DNA of 64,000 nucleotides. Origin: AP-15 sp035538335. GTDB taxonomy: Bacteria; Pseudomonadota; Alphaproteobacteria; ATCC43930; CGMCC-115725. The notes beneath the pieces were generated by a model. It made no database searches, was not told the origin of the DNA, and worked only from the letters and a program-made list of their open reading frames with translations. The stretch's first letter is position 1, and each line of letters opens with the position of its first letter. This document shows, one piece after another, positions 39,778 to 47,210 of the stretch. The DNA is taken from positions 1 through 64,000 of the forward strand of contig DATLKN010000045.1 in NCBI GenBank assembly GCA_035538335.1. The letters run 5' to 3'. The position numbers and the translations under genes were made by a program.

Positions 39778-41427
39778 TTAGAGGCTCGCGGCAAGAGCGG
39801 CTTCGAGCGCGAGGCGCCGCGCATCGTCGTCGAGCCCCACCCGTTTGAGGCCGGCGACCGCGGCATGGAGAACCACGGGGTCGGTCGACAGCGCCCCGTT
39901 CGAAGTCGCGACGAGAACCGCGGCGAGCGCGGTCTCGCCGACCCGTCCGGCGCGCGCCGCTTCGGTCAGGTCGAGCCACGAAACGGCCGACGCCGCCGGC
40001 CGCCCGGCCGCCGTCCATGACGGCGGCGGCAACCCGACCCAGGCGGCGGGCGCAACCCGCTCCCCGAGCGCGGCGAAGAGCGCCAGCGACAAGACGCTGT
40101 GTGCCATTTCCGCCGGGTTGGCGGGCTGCGCATCGGCCGCCCCCGAGCCGTCCGCGAGGTGCAGCAGCAGCGACAGCCCGCGCCGCTCCGGCGCCGGAAC
40201 CAGCTCGGTCCAGCGCCGCGCCCGGGCGATGTGGCCGGCCGCGATCAGGAGCCTCGCGGCGGTCAGCGCCGAGCCCGCGAAGGTCGGATCGGGGTTGATG
40301 GCGCGCAGCTGCGGCGCTACCAGCCGAGCGGCCAGCCCGAGGCCGCTGACGCGGCCCAACTGGCCGGCGAAGGCGAGGGCGCGCGACAGGCGATCGGCGG
40401 GAACGGCACCGTGCTCAATCGCCGCGAACTGCCTGGCGTGCACCACCGCCGGACCGCCTTCCGAGCCGGCGGCGCCGGCCAGGTCCTTGTAGAGCGCGGC
40501 GAGCCGGCGCGCCGGCAGGGCGCCGAACCGCGCCGCCCGCTCGGCGCCGGCGAGGCGGGTCGCGGCCGGCGCTTTGTCGTCGAGCGCCACGGTCCGCGCC
40601 AATTCCGGGCGCAGGCTGCGGATCAGCGCCGGGCTCAGCTGCCGGTGCGCCGCAACGAGCAGCCGCAAGGCGAGCGGGTCGGGATTCACGAGCCGATCGA
40701 CCGTCTTCGGCGCCGGCCGGCCGGCGAGCGCGTCGACCGCGGTCGACAACCCGTCATCCTGCGGCGTCTTCTCCTCCGCCAGGATCTGCAGCCCGAGCCT
40801 CGCCTGACCGATCTTGCCCTCCAGCCCCTGGCAGCCGACGAGAGCGCGCTGCCAGAAGACGCCCTGATCGAGGTGGATGCGGTCGCGCACGGTATGGCAG
40901 GCGCGGTCGAGCTTGCCGGCGATCGCCGCCACCTCGACGTAAAGCGGCCAGCTCGGCTCGCGCTTTTCCTCGGGTAACGCGTCGATGACGGCGCGGGCAG
41001 CTTTGACTTCGCCGAGGCGCAAGAGCGCCTTGGCGCGCAACATCGCCAAATCGAGGCCCGGGGCGTCGGCGCCTTCGGGTGCGGCTCCCTGCGACAACAA
41101 CACGCGCCTTTCGAGCCGCTGCAGCGCCGGCGACGGCGTCGTCGGCAGGTGCGACAGCAGGATGTCGGCGAGCGCGCGCGGCGTGCCATGCCAGAAATCG
41201 GCGGGCAGCGGCTTGCCGGGCGGCGTCGTGCCGCCGCTCCAGCCGGCCGCCGGCGGCGCCAGGCTCTGGCTGGTGATCGAACCGGCGGGCGGCGAGGTCT
41301 CCGGATAGAGCGGGATCGGCGGCCCGAGATTCTGCGCCAAGACGGCGCCCGCAAACAGCAGCGCAAGCCCCGCCGCGGCAAACCCGGCGAGCGCGCGGCG
41401 CCGGCCGCTATTTCGGGAAGCGGGCAT
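39778..41427 (-). CDS. Hypothetical exported protein (helical-repeat)
   Basis: 549 residues from the ATG at 41427, which starts a signal peptide (RRRALAGFAAAGLALLFAGAVLAQ). The mature part is Ala/Leu-rich with many short helices (LDLAMLRAKALLRLGEVKAARAVIDALP; LALRLLVAAHRQLSPALIRSL), reminiscent of TPR/Sel1-like solenoids, and ends DARRLALEAALAASL. A gene of this type between aroK and xerD is common in alphaproteobacteria, but its function is not established. xerD follows 16 bp downstream. Overlaps the preceding 46-codon gene by 20 bp. Confidence 0.78.
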   Translation of the reverse strand: MPASRNSGRRRALAGFAAAGLALLFAGAVLAQNLGPPIPLYPETSPPAGSITSQSLAPPAAGWSGGTTPPGKPLPADFWHGTPRALADILLSHLPTTPSPALQRLERRVLLSQGAAPEGADAPGLDLAMLRAKALLRLGEVKAARAVIDALPEEKREPSWPLYVEVAAIAGKLDRACHTVRDRIHLDQGVFWQRALVGCQGLEGKIGQARLGLQILAEEKTPQDDGLSTAVDALAGRPAPKTVDRLVNPDPLALRLLVAAHRQLSPALIRSLRPELARTVALDDKAPAATRLAGAERAARFGALPARRLAALYKDLAGAAGSEGGPAVVHARQFAAIEHGAVPADRLSRALAFAGQLGRVSGLGLAARLVAPQLRAINPDPTFAGSALTAARLLIAAGHIARARRWTELVPAPERRGLSLLLHLADGSGAADAQPANPAEMAHSVLSLALFAALGERVAPAAWVGLPPPSWTAAGRPAASAVSWLDLTEAARAGRVGETALAAVLVATSNGALSTDPVVLHAAVAGLKRVGLDDDARRLALEAALAASL

Positions 41428-41548
41428 TCGACAATACCTTCTCGACCGGGGCGGCCGGCACCGGCGGCTGCCAGAAGGCGAGGAACAGCCCGCCGCCGAG
41501 CACCGCCAGCGCGACCACCACAACCAACACCACGGCGAGCCTACCCAT
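41408..41548 (-). CDS. Small single-pass membrane protein
   Basis: 46 residues: MGRLAVVLVVVVALAVLGGG followed by LFLAFWQPPVPAAPVEKVLS, that is one N-terminal hydrophobic helix of about 25 residues and a short periplasmic tail. It overlaps the start of the exported helical-repeat gene by 20 bp and is the first gene of the minus-strand xerD unit, divergent from aroK. It is too short for family assignment, but its context is typical. Confidence 0.6.
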   Translation of the reverse strand: MGRLAVVLVVVVALAVLGGGLFLAFWQPPVPAAPVEKVLSNARFPK

Positions 41549-41659
41549 GCCGCGACCTGCGTTTGTCCGCCCTGCGTCGATTGACGGTCGGGCATTACGA
41601 TATGCTACTACCCCGCCGGCGCGAGGCGGAAAAGAGCGGCGGCGACGGAGGGCGCGGGC

Positions 41660-42265
41660 GTGCAGGCCCACAGGACCGCGGGCGAAGGACAGATTGCCGG
41701 TGCGCCGGGGTTCGCCCCGTGCCGCACGATCGTCCTCGTCGGCCTGATGGGCGCCGGCAAGACCAATATCGGCCGGCGGCTGGCCGCCCGGCTCGATCTG
41801 CCGTTCTGCGATTCGGACAACGAGATCGAGGCCGCCGCCGGCGAGAGCGTCGAGGAGATCTTCCGCAACCGCGGCGAACGGGTCTTTCGCGACGGCGAGC
41901 GGCGGGTCATCGCGCGGCTCCTGGCGAACCCGGTGCATGTGCTGGCGACCGGCGGCGGCGCCTTTCTCGATCCGGCGACCCGGGCGCTGATCGCCCGCCG
42001 CGGCATTTCGGTATGGCTGCGCGCCGATCTCGACGTGCTGGTGCAGCGCGTCTCGCGGCGCAGCAACAGGCCGCTGCTGAAAGGCGGCGACGCGCGCGCC
42101 ATCCTCGCCCGGCTGATCGAACAGCGCTATCCGGTCTATGCCGAGGCCGCCCTTGTCGTCGACAGCGGCGAGGGCGCGCCGGAGGCGACGGTGGCGCGGG
42201 TGCTCGCGGCGCTCGCCGCCTGCCCGACCGCGCGCAAGCCGCCGCAGGAGGACGAGACATCATGA
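41660..42265 (+). CDS. aroK: Shikimate kinase
   Basis: 201 residues from a GTG start. P-loop GLMGAGKTNIGRRLA (about residues 28-42), shikimate-binding DSDNEIE and RxxGERVFRDGE, the GGGAF loop near residue 100, and the lid Arg in RRSNRPLL. It phosphorylates shikimate with ATP, the fifth step of the chorismate pathway. It is slightly longer than usual owing to an N-terminal extension of about 20 residues. Its stop overlaps the aroB start by 4 bp (ATGA), so the two are coupled. Confidence 0.96.
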   Translation: MQAHRTAGEGQIAGAPGFAPCRTIVLVGLMGAGKTNIGRRLAARLDLPFCDSDNEIEAAAGESVEEIFRNRGERVFRDGERRVIARLLANPVHVLATGGGAFLDPATRALIARRGISVWLRADLDVLVQRVSRRSNRPLLKGGDARAILARLIEQRYPVYAEAALVVDSGEGAPEATVARVLAALAACPTARKPPQEDETS

Positions 42266-43377
42266 CGAACGCCGTCGAAAGCCTCTCCGTCGATCTCGGC
42301 GAGCGCGCCTACGAGATCCGCGTCGGCGCCGGCCTGATCGCAGCCGCCGGCGGCGCCATGCTGCCGCTGATGCGCCGGCGGCAGGCGGTCGTCGTCACCG
42401 ACGAAAACGTCGCCCCGCATTATCTTCCCGCCCTAGAGGCGAGCCTTGCCGCAGCCGGGATCGCGCACCATCGGGTGATCTTGCCGGCCGGCGAGGAGAG
42501 CAAGGACCTGGCGCATTTCGGCCGCCTCGTCGAGGAGATCCTAGGCTTCGGCATCGAGCGCGGCACGATGCTCGTCGCCTTGGGCGGCGGCGTCGTCGGG
42601 GATCTGACCGGGTTCGCCGCGGCGAGCTTGCTGCGCGGCATCGATTTCGTGCAGGTCCCGACGACGCTGCTGGCGCAAGTCGACAGCTCGGTCGGCGGCA
42701 AGACCGGCATCAACAGCAAATTCGGCAAGAACCTGCTCGGCGCCTTCTACCAGCCGCGCCTCGTGCTGATCGACACCGAGAGCCTGGCGACCCTGCCGCG
42801 CCGCGAATTGATCGCCGGCTATGCCGAGACCGTCAAATACGGGCTGATCCGCGACGCCCTCTTCTTCGACTGGCTTGAAGCGCAGAGCGAAGCGGTGCTG
42901 GCGCGCGACGCCGCGGCATTGCGCCGCGCCGTGCTGACGAGCTGCCGCATGAAGGCGCAGATCGTCGCCGCCGACGAGCGCGAGGAGGGCGAGCGGGCGC
43001 TGCTGAATTTCGGCCACACCTTCGGCCATGCCCTCGAAGCCGAAACCGGCTTCTCGGACCGGCTGCTGCACGGCGAGGCGGTGGCGCTCGGCATGCTCCT
43101 CGCCTTCGATTTCGCGGTGCGCCTCGGGCTGGCGCACGGCCAGGACGCGCTGCGCGTGCGCCGGCACCTGGCGGCGGCGGGCCTGCCCGCGACGCTCGCC
43201 GCGATCGGCCTCGCCGGCACGCCGCCCGAGCGGCTGCTCGCGCATATGAGCCGCGACAAGAAGGTGCGCGACGGCAAGATCGCGCTCGTCCTGCCGCGCC
43301 GGATCGGCGACGCTTTCGTCATGCGCGACGCCCCGGCCGAGGAGCTGCGCGCCTTCCTCGCCGAGGCGGCGCGCTGA
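42262..43377 (+). CDS. aroB: 3-dehydroquinate synthase
   Basis: 371 residues from the ATG overlapping the aroK stop. It shows the NAD-binding VALGGGVVGDLTGFAAAS and VPTTLLAQVDSSVGGKTGINSKFGKNLLGAFYQP, and the metal ligands in GYAETVKYGLI, NFGHTFGHALE and LLHGEAVALGM. It converts DAHP to 3-dehydroquinate, the second step of the chorismate pathway. A very long upstream frame exists but is antisense to another gene and is ignored. It is followed by a palindromic repeat element. Confidence 0.97.
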   Translation: MTNAVESLSVDLGERAYEIRVGAGLIAAAGGAMLPLMRRRQAVVVTDENVAPHYLPALEASLAAAGIAHHRVILPAGEESKDLAHFGRLVEEILGFGIERGTMLVALGGGVVGDLTGFAAASLLRGIDFVQVPTTLLAQVDSSVGGKTGINSKFGKNLLGAFYQPRLVLIDTESLATLPRRELIAGYAETVKYGLIRDALFFDWLEAQSEAVLARDAAALRRAVLTSCRMKAQIVAADEREEGERALLNFGHTFGHALEAETGFSDRLLHGEAVALGMLLAFDFAVRLGLAHGQDALRVRRHLAAAGLPATLAAIGLAGTPPERLLAHMSRDKKVRDGKIALVLPRRIGDAFVMRDAPAEELRAFLAEAAR

Positions 43378-43406
43378 GGCTGCCCGGAACCGCAGCGCGC
43401 CCGCCG

Positions 43407-43519
43407 CGTGCTTCGAGACGCCGCCTTGCGGCGGCTCCTCGGCATGAGGCTGTTCTCGATGGCATCAAGAACGACCCTCATCCTGAGCCGGCGCAGAGCG
43501 CCGAGTCGAAGGACGCACG
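43407..43519. repeat. Bipartite palindromic element, copy 2
   Basis: Arm CGTGCTTCGAGACG-CCGCCTTGCGGCGG-CTCCTCGGCATGAGG, spacer containing TCGATGGCATCAAGAAC, inverted arm CCTCATCCTGAG...GTCGAAGGACGCACG. The same design occurs at 12234 and 58189. It lies between the convergent aroB and bolA genes. Confidence 0.8.
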
Positions 43520-43538
43520 ATGCCGTCGAGCCCCGTCC

Positions 43539-43808
43539 TCAGTCCTCGCCCGGCGCGCGCACCTCGAGCGACAGCGCGTGCACCGGGCCGGCGAGTTCCT
43601 CCGCCAGCGCCTCATAGACGCGCCGCTGCCGCGCGACCCGGTTCAGCCCGGCAAATTCGGCGGCGGTGATGGCGATCATGAAATGCGTCTCGCCGCCCGG
43701 CCGCGCCCCGGGGTGGCCTTCGTGGCGGTGCGATTCGTCGATGATGTCGAGCCGGCTCGGCCGGAACCGCTCGCTGAGCTTTTCGCGCATCCTGTCGGCA
43801 ACGGACAT
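43539..43808 (-). CDS. bolA: BolA family transcriptional/iron-sulfur regulator
   Basis: 89 residues from the ATG at 43808, the family start MSVADRMREKLSERFRPSRLDIIDES. It includes the class II KH-like fold and the signature GETHFMIAITAAEFAGLNRVARQRRVYEALAEEL. BolA proteins work with monothiol glutaredoxins in iron-sulfur or iron regulation. The conserved Cys is absent, but the HEGHPG loop His residues are present. It is the last gene of the argB-HAD-bolA minus-strand unit. Confidence 0.92.
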   Translation of the reverse strand: MSVADRMREKLSERFRPSRLDIIDESHRHEGHPGARPGGETHFMIAITAAEFAGLNRVARQRRVYEALAEELAGPVHALSLEVRAPGED

Positions 43809-43819
43809 CGGGCCGCTCC

Positions 43820-44503
43820 TCACTCCCGCCCGGGCGGCGAGGCGGCGCCGAGAAAGCGGGCGAGATCGTCGATCACATAATGAATATGGGGCTCGGCCGC
43901 GCCTTCGAGCGCCCAGTCGTTGGGCGAACGCAGCCACGCCGTCGTCATCCCGAGGGCGGCCGCCGGCGCGAGGTTGCGGGCGATGTCCTCGATCATCAGC
44001 GCCCGCTCAGGGATGACATCGTAGCGCCGCAACAGCTCGCGGTAGCCGGACAGCGCCGGCTTCGGCTCCCATCCCGCCGCCTTCACGTCGAAGATGCCCG
44101 AGAAGGCGTCGGCGACTTCGAGCCGCTCCAGCACCCGCTCGACGTGGCGCACCGAGCCGTTGGTGTGGACGAGCTTCTTGCCGGGCAGCCGCTTCAGTGC
44201 GGCGACGAGGGCCGGGTCCGGCGGCAGGCAGGCGAGGTCGATCTGGTGGACGAAGGCGAGAAACTCCTCGGGATCGACGCCGTCCTCGAGCATCAGCCCG
44301 CGCATCGTCGAGCCGTGCGCCCGGAAATAGGTCTTTTGCCGCGCCCGCGCCGGCTCGCGCTCGAGCGCGAAGCGCTCGGCGATGAACGTCGTCATGCGCG
44401 CCTCGACCTGCTCGAAGAGCCGACAGGAGGCGGGATAGAGCGTGTTGTCGAGGTCGAAGATCCAGGTCTCGATCTCGGCGAGGGGCCGTCCGGAATTCGC
44501 CAT
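43820..44503 (-). CDS. Pyrimidine 5'-nucleotidase (HAD superfamily, SDT1-like)
   Basis: 227 residues. HAD motif I is FDLDNTLYPA (Asp nucleophile near residue 17), motif II HTNGSVRHVERVL, the motif III Lys is in GWEPKPALSGY, and motif IV is MIEDIARNL. The TLYPASCRLFEQVEARMT segment is characteristic of the SDT1/pyrimidine 5'-nucleotidase group. It dephosphorylates nucleoside monophosphates or related small phosphates. It starts within the argB stop (TGATG), a conserved argB-HAD pairing in alphaproteobacteria. Confidence 0.92.
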   Translation of the reverse strand: MANSGRPLAEIETWIFDLDNTLYPASCRLFEQVEARMTTFIAERFALEREPARARQKTYFRAHGSTMRGLMLEDGVDPEEFLAFVHQIDLACLPPDPALVAALKRLPGKKLVHTNGSVRHVERVLERLEVADAFSGIFDVKAAGWEPKPALSGYRELLRRYDVIPERALMIEDIARNLAPAAALGMTTAWLRSPNDWALEGAAEPHIHYVIDDLARFLGAASPPGRE

Positions 44504-45369
44504 CAGCCGGCGCGGATCAGGGTGCCCGCCCCTTCGCTGAAGAGTTCGAGCAGGATCGCGTGCGGCACCCGCCCGTCGACGATGACGGCCGCCTCGACGC
44601 CGCCGTCCACCGCCTCGAGGCAGGTCTCGACCTTGGGGATCATGCCGCCATAGATCGTGCCGTCGGCGATCATCCGCCGCGCCGCCGCGGCGGACAGCTC
44701 GGGGATCAGCTGCTTCCCGCCGTCGAGGACGCCGGCGACATCGGTCAGCAGCAACAGCCGGCTCGCCTTGACGGCGGCGGCGATGGCGCCGGCGACGGTG
44801 TCGGAGTTGATGTTGTAGGTCTCGCCCGCCGCGCCGATGCCGATCGGCGCGATCACCGGGATGATGTCGGAGGCCTGGAGGGTCGAGAGCACCCGCCCGT
44901 CGACCGCCTCGGGTTCGCCGACAAAGCCGAGATCGGCGCCGTTGCGCAGCAGCTTTTTCGCGCGGACGAGGCCGCCGTCCTTGCCGCAGAGCCCGATGGC
45001 GCAGCCGCCCGCGGCGTTTATCTCCGCCACGAGGGCTTTGTTGATGGTGCCGGCGAGCACCATCTCGACGACCTCCATCGTCGCCTCGTCGGTGACGCGC
45101 AGCCCGTCGACGAAGCGGCTCTCGATGCCGAGCCGGCGCAGCATCTGGCCGATCTGCGGGCCGCCGCCATGCACGACGACGGGGTGGATGCCGACCTGCT
45201 TCAGCAATACCACGTCGCGCGCGAAGGATCGGCCGCCGGCCAGGTCCTCCATCGCGTGCCCGCCGTATTTGACGACGATCGTGCGCCCGGCGTGCCGGCG
45301 CATATAGGGCAAGGCCGCCGACAGGACGGCGGCCTCGAGGACGGGGTCGGGAGTTGCTTCGCCTTTCAT
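44503..45369 (-). CDS. argB: Acetylglutamate kinase
   Basis: 288 residues from the ATG at 45369; the upstream open frame is antisense-like and Arg-rich. It carries VVKYGGHAMED (phosphate-binding Lys and Gly-rich loop), VHGGGPQIGQMLRRLGIESRFVDGLRVT, the NAG-binding INSDTVAGAIAAAVKA and the ADP region LLLTDVAGVLD. It phosphorylates N-acetylglutamate, the second step of arginine synthesis. Elsewhere in the class argB directly follows engB; here a mercury module lies between them on the same strand as argB, so argB may be partly expressed from the merT promoter (inference). Confidence 0.97.
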   Translation of the reverse strand: MKGEATPDPVLEAAVLSAALPYMRRHAGRTIVVKYGGHAMEDLAGGRSFARDVVLLKQVGIHPVVVHGGGPQIGQMLRRLGIESRFVDGLRVTDEATMEVVEMVLAGTINKALVAEINAAGGCAIGLCGKDGGLVRAKKLLRNGADLGFVGEPEAVDGRVLSTLQASDIIPVIAPIGIGAAGETYNINSDTVAGAIAAAVKASRLLLLTDVAGVLDGGKQLIPELSAAAARRMIADGTIYGGMIPKVETCLEAVDGGVEAAVIVDGRVPHAILLELFSEGAGTLIRAG

Positions 45370-45421
45370 CGCGGGGCCGAGTTTAGCGCGGCGGCGGCGG
45401 CGATGCCACGGCCGCGGACGA

Positions 45422-45634
45422 TCAGCCCGGGGCCGCCCTCTGTACCGGCGGACACGGCATCGAGCCGTACGAGCAAAAGACGCAGCAATCGCCCGGCTTC
45501 GGGCGCAGCACCACGCCGCACCCGCCGCACTCGTAGAAATAGCTGCAGGCATCGAGCGGCATGGTCTCGGCTTTCGCCGCGCCGCAGGAGGGGCAAGTGA
45601 TCACCGAGCGGGTGACGACGAGCTTCTCAGGCAT
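45422..45634 (-). CDS. GDCCVxC-domain small protein
   Basis: 70 residues from MPEKLVVTRSVITCPSCGAAK. It has a first CPSCG pair, then YECGGCGVVLRPKPGDCCVFCSYGSMPCPP, the GDCCVxC motif that gives the family its name; some members carry selenocysteine at this position, here Cys. About nine cysteines suggest metal binding (zinc or mercury). Members occur near merT/merR, as here. It overlaps the end of merT by 8 bp and is followed by argB after 52 bp. Confidence 0.8.
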   Translation of the reverse strand: MPEKLVVTRSVITCPSCGAAKAETMPLDACSYFYECGGCGVVLRPKPGDCCVFCSYGSMPCPPVQRAAPG

Positions 45635-45998
45635 AGGCCCAACCGACAAAGAGGAGCAGCAATCCGGCGATCAGCCCGATGACGGTCATGCCGCGGATCG
45701 CGGGGCGGTCGCAGATCGCGCCGGGCGCGCAGGCAACGGCGCGCCGCCGGCGCCAAAGCAGGAAGGCGGCGCCGGCGAAGCACACGCCCGCCGCAGCGAG
45801 CAGCAACAGCCTGCGCGGCGCCGCCAACAGCGCGACGCCGCCGAGCCATGCCGCGCTGACCCCCATCGTGGTCAGGATCAACGGCAGCGCGCAGCACGAG
45901 GCGACGCCGAACGCCGCGCTCAATCCGCCGAGCGTCAATAGCACGGCGCCGGCGCCATGCCTCCCCGGATGCCGCCGGGTGCTGGGCAGTTCCGACAC
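45627..45998 (-). CDS. merT: Mercuric ion transport protein MerT-like
   Basis: 123 residues with three membrane segments. The first, LLTLGGLSAAFGVASCCALPLIL, contains the vicinal CC that accepts Hg(II). A cytoplasmic or loop Cys pair follows (VACAPGAIC), and the last segment is MTVIGLIAGLLLLFVGWAYA. In mer systems MerT brings Hg(II) into the cell for reduction. No merP or merA is adjacent; a MerA-like oxidoreductase gene lies 7 kb away. Divergent from merR across a MerR-type promoter. Confidence 0.82.
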   Translation of the reverse strand: MSELPSTRRHPGRHGAGAVLLTLGGLSAAFGVASCCALPLILTTMGVSAAWLGGVALLAAPRRLLLLAAAGVCFAGAAFLLWRRRRAVACAPGAICDRPAIRGMTVIGLIAGLLLLFVGWAYA

Positions 45999-46030
45999 GA
46001 TGGCAAACCCTCCTTGACCGATCTCCGGCG

Positions 46031-46061
46031 AGGCTACAATCTGTAGTCGCTACAGAAGCAA
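46031..46061 (-). promoter_or_regulatory. MerR-type promoter/operator for merT
   Basis: On the minus strand, TTGCTT and TAGCCT are separated by 19 bp, the over-long spacer typical of MerR-activated promoters. The spacer contains the inverted repeat CTGTAG-CGA-CTACAG (plus-strand positions 46041-46055). It sits between divergent merT and merR, as in known mer operons. Confidence 0.75.
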
Positions 46062-46085
46062 GCCTTTTTTCGAGGTATCGGCCGC

Positions 46086-46496
46086 ATGCGGGATGCTCGC
46101 GTTTCGATCGGCGAATTGTCGCGCCGTACCGGCTGCAACATCGAGACGATCCGCTATTACGAGCGCATCGGCGTCTTGCCGCCGCCCGATCGGGTCGGGC
46201 GATACCGCAGGTTCGCGGACGCCGACATCCGGCGGCTCGGCTTCGTGCGGCGGGCGCGCGAATTGGGTTTCACGCTCGACGAGGTGCGCGCGCTGTTGCA
46301 GCTGTCGCAGAGCGACGGCCGCAGCGCCTGCGACGATGTGCGGCGGATCAGCGCCGCCCACCTGTCGGCCGTACGCGCCCGCATTGCCGATCTGCGCGCG
46401 ATGGAGCGCGTCCTCGCCAAGACGATCCGCGAATGCGGCAGCGGAGGGCACTCCGGTTGCCCGCTGATCGAGGCCCTCGGCGGAAATTCGCTCTGA
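46086..46496 (+). CDS. merR: MerR-family mercury-responsive regulator
   Basis: 136 residues. The winged-helix HTH is at the N-terminus (VSIGELSRRTGCNIETIRYYERIGVLPPPDRVGRYRRF), followed by the dimerisation helix. Cysteines at about 82, 117 and 125 match the three Hg(II) ligands of MerR, with the C-terminal loop ECGSGGHSGCPLIEAL. It should repress and, on Hg(II) binding, activate the divergent merT promoter by DNA twisting. Its stop lies 3 bp from the convergent engB gene. Confidence 0.9.
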   Translation: MRDARVSIGELSRRTGCNIETIRYYERIGVLPPPDRVGRYRRFADADIRRLGFVRRARELGFTLDEVRALLQLSQSDGRSACDDVRRISAAHLSAVRARIADLRAMERVLAKTIRECGSGGHSGCPLIEALGGNSL

Positions 46497-46499
46497 CGG

Positions 46500-47210
46500 T
46501 CAGCCCGGCGCGGCGGCGGCGAAGGCGGCGAGGCTGGCGCGCAGCGCGGCGATGCCGCGGCCCTTCAGCGCGCTCGTCAGGTGGATCTCGGGATGCGCGG
46601 CGCGGCGGCCGGCGAGTTCAGCCGAAACGCCCGCCGCAACCCGCGCCAGCTCCTCGGCGCCGAGCTTGTCGGCTTTCGTCAGCACGATCTGATACGAGAC
46701 CGCCAGCTCGTCGAGCATCGCCATCGGCGCGCGGTCGATCTCCTTGATGCCGTGCCGCGCATCGAGCAGCAGGCAGACGCGGGCGAGGGTCGCGCGCGCC
46801 GCGAAGTATCGGCGCACCAGCAGCGTCCACTCCGCGACGAGCCGCTTCGAGGCCGCGGCATAGCCGTAGCCCGGCAGATCGACGAGCGTCAGCCTGCCGT
46901 CCAACTCGAAGAAGTTGAGCTGCCGGGTGCGGCCCGGCGTGTCGGAGGTGCGGGCGAGCGCGCGCCGCCCGGCGAGCGCGTTCAAGAGGCTCGACTTGCC
47001 GACGTTCGAGCGGCCGGCAAAGGCGATCTCGGGCAGCCTCTCGCGCGGCAGGGCGGCTGCCGAAGCCGCGCCCGCGACGAAGCGGCATTCCCTGGCGAAG
47101 AGCCGGCGGCCATCCTCGAGCGCCGCCGCCTCGGTTTCGCGCGGCGGAAAGATCTCGGCCGCGCCGGCGGCGATGCTCAGGCCGCGCCCTGGCGATGCAT
47201 GATTACCCAT
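46500..47210 (-). CDS. engB: Ribosome biogenesis GTPase EngB/YihA
   Basis: 236 residues from the ATG at 47210, which overlaps the yidC end by 34 bp; an alternative CTG just at the yidC stop is less likely. G1 is AFAGRSNVGKSSLLNAL, the G2 region SDTPGRTRQLNFF, G3 DLPGYGYA, G4 TKADKL and G5-like SALKG. It is needed for 50S subunit assembly. It is the last gene of the rpmH-rnpA-yidD-yidC-engB run on the minus strand and converges with merR. Confidence 0.94.
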   Translation of the reverse strand: MGNHASPGRGLSIAAGAAEIFPPRETEAAALEDGRRLFARECRFVAGAASAAALPRERLPEIAFAGRSNVGKSSLLNALAGRRALARTSDTPGRTRQLNFFELDGRLTLVDLPGYGYAAASKRLVAEWTLLVRRYFAARATLARVCLLLDARHGIKEIDRAPMAMLDELAVSYQIVLTKADKLGAEELARVAAGVSAELAGRRAAHPEIHLTSALKGRGIAALRASLAAFAAAAPG

